This document shows, in pieces, positions 60,096 to 64,000 of a DNA stretch of 64,000 nucleotides (position 1 is its first letter; every line of letters begins with the position of its first letter). The translations under genes were made by a program, and so were the position numbers. Below the pieces are notes generated by a model. The model was not told where the DNA came from and ran no database searches. It worked only from the letters and a program-made list of their open reading frames with translations. Source of the DNA: Gerris lacustris (Eukaryota; Arthropoda; Insecta; Hemiptera; Gerridae); NCBI GenBank assembly GCA_951217055.1, contig OX578280.1, positions 16,903,394 to 16,967,393 on the forward strand, given 5' to 3'.

Positions 60096-60113
60096 CCTGT
60101 GTGTGTGTGTGCG

Positions 60114-60379
60114 TGTTAGGGTGTGTGAGTGGGGTCGAGAGAGGAGAGGGGAGGTTAGCGATACTAGCGCCTCGACTCTGATCTCTTGACTGTTTGTCAG
60201 TCGGTCTTATGTAGCCATCCAAGCCTCTTATTATAACGCGACTCCCGCCTTCCTACCTACTCCAAATCATTCATTTTTATATCTTGTAAACTGTAAACCT
60301 GTTCATGTTATACTGTAAATATATTTCTAGTAAGTACTAGTGGTGACCCTATTTATTGACTTTTAACCGATCCTTAACA
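60114..60379 (+). mobile_element. Probable 5' LTR of a BEL/Pao retrotransposon
   Basis: TGTTAGG at 60114 and CCTTAACA ending at 60379 form the short inverted ends usual for LTRs, and a primer-binding-type TGG follows. A TATA-like TTATTATAA stands at 60228. The left limit is inferred from the TGTTA/TAACA match and from where family C homology stops. The GT-rich run before it (60097-60111) or the TGTTAG at 60078 are alternatives. The 3' LTR is outside the window. Confidence 0.55.
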
Positions 60380-60381
60380 TT

Positions 60382-60402
60382 TTGGTGATCCCCCGTCGTG
60401 AT
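60382..60402 (+). promoter_or_regulatory. Candidate primer binding site
   Basis: TGGTGATCCCCCGTCGTG begins three bases after the LTR end. TGG is the expected complement of a tRNA CCA end. The tRNA species is not identified. Confidence 0.5.
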
Positions 60403-61788
60403 CCATTTCTGGAACTCTGAAAACACGTTATCCTATCTAAACACGTTTAAATATTTATAAACTTTTAAGTTCTGGTGCATAATTTAATGATTGATTTTAT
60501 TATATTTGCGGGAGTGTTTAAAAGTAATAACTCTATATTACGTTTATTGACCGAAAAAATATACAGTTTAATTGTCATAGTGAGAATAATAGTTATGCGT
60601 TGTTGCTAACCATGTGCTTTCGGGTTATATTTTACGCGGTAAAGCCGGTATTGCGCGTGTGTGAGGTTGTAGTTCTCGCGCGCCGCGCTTGTGCCTGTAC
60701 GGAACCGGGACATTGACCTTGTTCGGGCGATCAGCTGACAACTGTACCTTTCGCCTTCACCAAACCTTCCATCTCTCCATCTGTCTCCACCGGCCTATCG
60801 CCAACCCATCCAGCTATCTACCTCTCTCTCACTGCTGAGCCGATCCCTTTATCTACAAGCTACAAACTCGCACTTCTCAGCTCTGCTCTCCCTTCAGATG
60901 AGTTTACGGTCTTGGTATTTATTAATATATGTCTCTCATTTCATACGTATTATTACCTCCTCCCTGTTTATCTTTTACCTATCTTTCATTAACTAAGATT
61001 TTGATTTATCTTCTTTTAGAATTAAATTCTTACTTGGCGATTAGTTCTTTTTATTCTCCATTTAATTCTAATTTAATAAATATTATTAATGTACATTATT
61101 TTTAATGGCTTTAGGGTTATTAATCGTTGTTTATGGTTATTGTATTTCCTTGTTTACATTTTTATATTGTCTCTCCTAAGTGCTTCACGTAAGCTAAATT
61201 TATTTTTTACGATTGATAATTATTTTATACAATTTATGATTATAAATTTGTTAGTTCAATTTTCTCTTGTTTCTTTAATTTTATTATTTCTACATAAGAA
61301 TAACTATATTTTGTCTAATACAAATAACTTAAATTTGGATATTAATTGTAATCAAATTGATTTATGTTAATTCTTATTTTATATTTTTATTTCTCTCCAA
61401 ATAAGGATATTCTTTAAATTAATTATTATTATAAAGTTAATGCTTAATCGCTCAATTAATAGCGATTCTTCTAATTTAATATATATTTCTTGTGTTAACT
61501 TTTTTATTATTTTTATATTTAAATTTTTATTTTGTGTAAATATTTTATTGTATGCATATTATTAAGAATTATTTTTCCTTGGAAGTTCCCCTACTAAATT
61601 GGCCTTTACATAAATTTATTTTAGATTACAGCTCTACTTTTACTAGCTTTTTATTAGGTATTTTTGCTAAATATTTTAATATACTTATTTATAGCAAATA
61701 TTTATATTTATTATTATACTTATTTATAAATGAGTGTTCCATTAGTTGTTATTATTTTAAATATTTAGTTTCTTGATTATTTTTATTT
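60403..61788 (+). other. Long leader of the BEL/Pao element
   Basis: About 1.4 kb between the primer site and the gag start. Up to ~60910 it is GC-moderate and C-rich. From ~60910 it turns very T-rich, with two short hydrophobic frames (61089-61370 and 61552-61776). The abrupt composition change and acceptor-like 'AAATATTTAG' near 61769 could mean an intron in the leader. The frames look like chance products of T-rich DNA. Confidence 0.45.
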
Positions 61789-64000
61789 ATGTTAAACTCC
61801 TCATACGTTTCAAGCAAACAAACAAAAATGTCATCCAAATCTAATAGAGCCAAACTTGAAAAACTTAATATCTCCAAACTTCAAATAAAAAATAGATTAA
61901 TGCGCCTAGCTACCTTTATTAACGAAGTAGATCTCGTTACTCCTGATAAAAATATTTTCTCTCAAATTGATATTCGTTTTCAAAAGCTCAAGGATTGTTG
62001 GAGCGAATTTAACCAAACACAATCTGAAATTGATTCAATTGAAGGCGTTCCCGATCCCGAGTGGGATACATTTGAAGAAACTTACTTCGAACTCCACTCG
62101 AAGTATACCGATGCTTTAAATCTAGCTAACTTGAGTCCCAGACAAGCGTCTGACTGCGAGTCTGTATGCTCCTCCAAATCAGCTAAGGGCCACTCTGACC
62201 CACAAACAAAAATTAAATTACCTGCAATAGAACTACCTACATTTACTGGTTCTTATGACCAATTTTCTTCTTATATGGAATTATTCAGTTCATTGATTCA
62301 CTCCAACTCATCGATCCCTCCTATACAAAAATTTCATTTTCTAAAAACATCATTAAAAGGGGACGCAGCTGCGCTAATCCAATCGCTCGAGTTATCTGAG
62401 AACAACTACCAAGTTGCTCTTGACCTCCTTCATAACCGCTACGATAATCGTCGACTACTAATTAACCATCATATACAAGCCTTTTTTAATTTGGGGAGCG
62501 TTGAAAAGGAAAAATCCACTCAACTTAGGCATTTGCTTGATGAAAGCCTTAAGCATGTCCGAGCCTTAAATTCCCTAGGTGAACCTACTAACTCCTGGGA
62601 CACCTTGTTAGTTTATACCCTTTCTAACAAGTTAGACCCCTACACCAGAAAGGCTTGGGAAACCAGCATTGCTTCCACCGAAGCTTCACCATCTTTTAAG
62701 TCATTTACAGATTTCTTGAGCACCCGCTGCAAAATATTAGAATCCTGTCAACTTAAAGTGTGCCAAAATGGCCGTCCTAACGTATCCACCCCTCCTACCT
62801 CCTCTAAGCAGCCTGCTGTCAAGCCCTATAACTCTCCATCTCCTAATGTTAGAAAAAGTTCATCTTCTTTCGTCTCTCTTGATTCTAAGGGCCGTACAAT
62901 TAAGTGTAACGTCTGTAAGGAAGGTCATGTAACATATCAATGTCCTGACCTAGTCAACCTACCTGTGGGCGAACGTTCAAAATTAATTACCAAACTTAAT
63001 CTTTGCTTGAATTGTTTTTGGCCTCACAAAACTATTCAGTGTAAGTCAAAATACTCCTGCTCCGAATGCGGCAAGCGTCATAACAGTTTGTTGCACTATA
63101 GCTCCAACTCCACTCCATCCACTCCACCCAAACCAAGGTTTGCCTCCACCTCTTCTAGTCATAGTTCCAAGCCCTCCGAGCCTAAGGTTTCCATTGCCAG
63201 TTGCTCCTATAGCCATTGCACCAAGCAGCAAATTATTTTAGCCACTGCTGTGGCAGAAATAATGAACTCCAAGGGTGAAGCTATTCCCTGCCGATTATTA
63301 TTAGACTCGGCATCGCAATCGAACTTCATAACTGCATCCTTTTTTGACGCTTTAGGTCTGCCTAAGTCCCACTGCAATATATCCATCCATAGTATTAACA
63401 ACAATAAAACTAACCTGTCCCACTCCGTTAACGCCACTTTAAGGTCCCGTGTAGCTCCGTTCAGATTTAATTTGAATCTCCATATTATTCCTAAAATTAC
63501 CGACAGGATTCCCTTCATGAAGTTGGATTGTGCTGGGCTTTGCATTCCTCCAAATCTTCACTTGGCTGATCCGGAGTTTGACATCCCCCACAAAATTGAT
63601 GCGCTAGTAGGCGCCGAATTGTTTTGGAGTTTAATCCTCCCTGGCCAGCTCCAGTTAGGCAAGCAACTCCCTGTGCTGCAAAATACACAGTTAGGATGGG
63701 TATTTTCTGGACCGATAAAGCTACCTAGCTTAGAAGAATCTGCCAGTGCCTGTATGCTTTCTGTTGACGCTCCAGCATCTTTAGATGAATTAGTGTCCAA
63801 ATTTTGGACTCTTGAAGAGGTCGAACCTACTAAACTTCTATCCCTCCAGGAAAAGGCTTGTGAAGAATCTTTCTTATCCACAACTATTCGTGATGAATCA
63901 GGTCGTTTCCACGTGCAATTTCCTTTCGCCGACGATCCTAAAAATCTCGGTGACTCCTATGAATCGGCATTAAGGCGTTTTCTTTATTTGGAGCGCAGAC
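61789..64000 (+). CDS. gag-pol: BEL/Pao retrotransposon gag-pol polyprotein, 5' part
   Basis: Open for 737 codons from ATG 61789, with an in-frame TGA just upstream at 61774, and off the right edge. ATG 61828 (context AAAAATGT) is an alternative start. Domains in order: an N-terminal helical segment (about 19-90) ending in 'CWSEFNQTQSEIDSI'; a DUF1759-type gag core starting 'KLPAIELPTFTG' (143); three zinc knuckles at Cys373, Cys406 and Cys424 (C-x2-C-x3-H-x4-C, the last ending in His); and a DUF1758-type aspartic protease with catalytic 'LLLDSASQSNF' (Asp506) and 'DALVGAELFW'. The last part opens the RT region with 'FWTLEEVE' and 'ALRRFLYLERR'. Product role: particle protein, protease and reverse transcriptase for copy-and-paste movement. 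No frameshift or stop is visible, so the copy may be young. RT active site, RNase H, integrase and 3' LTR lie beyond the window. Confidence 0.93.
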   Translation, partial: MLNSSYVSSKQTKMSSKSNRAKLEKLNISKLQIKNRLMRLATFINEVDLVTPDKNIFSQIDIRFQKLKDCWSEFNQTQSEIDSIEGVPDPEWDTFEETYFELHSKYTDALNLANLSPRQASDCESVCSSKSAKGHSDPQTKIKLPAIELPTFTGSYDQFSSYMELFSSLIHSNSSIPPIQKFHFLKTSLKGDAAALIQSLELSENNYQVALDLLHNRYDNRRLLINHHIQAFFNLGSVEKEKSTQLRHLLDESLKHVRALNSLGEPTNSWDTLLVYTLSNKLDPYTRKAWETSIASTEASPSFKSFTDFLSTRCKILESCQLKVCQNGRPNVSTPPTSSKQPAVKPYNSPSPNVRKSSSSFVSLDSKGRTIKCNVCKEGHVTYQCPDLVNLPVGERSKLITKLNLCLNCFWPHKTIQCKSKYSCSECGKRHNSLLHYSSNSTPSTPPKPRFASTSSSHSSKPSEPKVSIASCSYSHCTKQQIILATAVAEIMNSKGEAIPCRLLLDSASQSNFITASFFDALGLPKSHCNISIHSINNNKTNLSHSVNATLRSRVAPFRFNLNLHIIPKITDRIPFMKLDCAGLCIPPNLHLADPEFDIPHKIDALVGAELFWSLILPGQLQLGKQLPVLQNTQLGWVFSGPIKLPSLEESASACMLSVDAPASLDELVSKFWTLEEVEPTKLLSLQEKACEESFLSTTIRDESGRFHVQFPFADDPKNLGDSYESALRRFLYLERR

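Noticed and set aside
61089..61776. Two small membrane proteins before gag
   Set aside because: Both frames lie in very T-rich DNA, where hydrophobic codons arise by chance. There is no conserved motif.
63046..63881. Three minus-strand frames of 61-112 codons
   Set aside because: They lie opposite the intact BEL gag-pol frame and have no motifs of their own.

Overview
This window looks like eukaryotic, metazoan intergenic DNA, most likely from an arthropod. It is strongly AT-rich and has long (TA)n microsatellites. I see no bacterial operon structure and no long host gene. The mobile elements are of animal type: a BEL/Pao LTR retrotransposon, a Ty3/gypsy remnant, a mariner remnant, a MADF-domain fragment, tRNA-like and 5S-rRNA-like SINEs, and many MITE or fold-back elements. 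The element set would fit a repeat-rich crustacean or insect, but I cannot name the species. The only long intact reading frame is the BEL/Pao gag-pol at the right edge, which runs off the window.

To keep entries short I give the repeat families letters. A is a ~600 bp element with a box-B-like motif. B is a ~570 bp element with 5' hairpins; its shared 3' flank is T. C is ~0.8-0.9 kb with terminal inverted repeats. D is ~690 bp with 15-bp terminal inverted repeats. F is the tRNA-like SINE carrying a 118-bp array. G, H and R are fold-back elements. I is ~600 bp. J, O and U are families carrying the motif 'AAGATGGCGG'. K is a ~200 bp repeat next to the 5S-like SINEs. L is a degenerate fold-back. 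M is ~290 bp. N is ~170 bp. S is a ~160 bp hairpin element.

Layout. 0.5-3.7 kb: S, B, K, a TA tract, L, and a GC-rich MITE. 4.8-6.1 kb: a [5S-SINE + K] pair duplicated on either side of A. 7.2-9.4 kb: G, D, M, part of D, and a 76-78 bp minisatellite. 9.9-10.1 kb: the best, still weak, host-exon candidate. 11.2-13.5 kb: B copies. 13.6-16.4 kb: a module repeat, a decayed minus-strand gene, and a decayed gypsy protease/RT. 16.7-23.4 kb: A, C, G, R, F, the 5S-SINE, J, and TA tracts. 24.4-31.3 kb: a 71-bp array, I, C, and a tandem set of B+T units containing S, R and a nested I. 32.4-33.4 kb: inverted repeats around a MADF fragment. 34.6-36.9 kb: O and A. 37.8-41.4 kb: M, an intact F insertion with target duplication, TA, C, A. 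42-49.5 kb: R, H, N, B, U, A. 50.5-54.3 kb: a second F, a 130-bp duplication, a 0.96 kb inverted-repeat element, and a 51-bp array. 55.6-56.4 kb: a fold-back mariner. 58.4-60.1 kb: H and C. 60.1-64.0 kb: BEL/Pao.

The genes do not form a pathway. The window reads as a record of nested transposition. Its most unusual feature is that many otherwise dissimilar repeat families carry the same short modules in a repeated order: a tetranucleotide tract, then a 'GAAATTTGGYAT'-like core, then a paired 'AAGATGGCGGC / CCATATTGG' block, then a 'GGTATCAAATGAAAG'-like block. In addition, several fold-back elements keep their pairing, and one SINE family has multiplied its box-B-bearing segment into an array.
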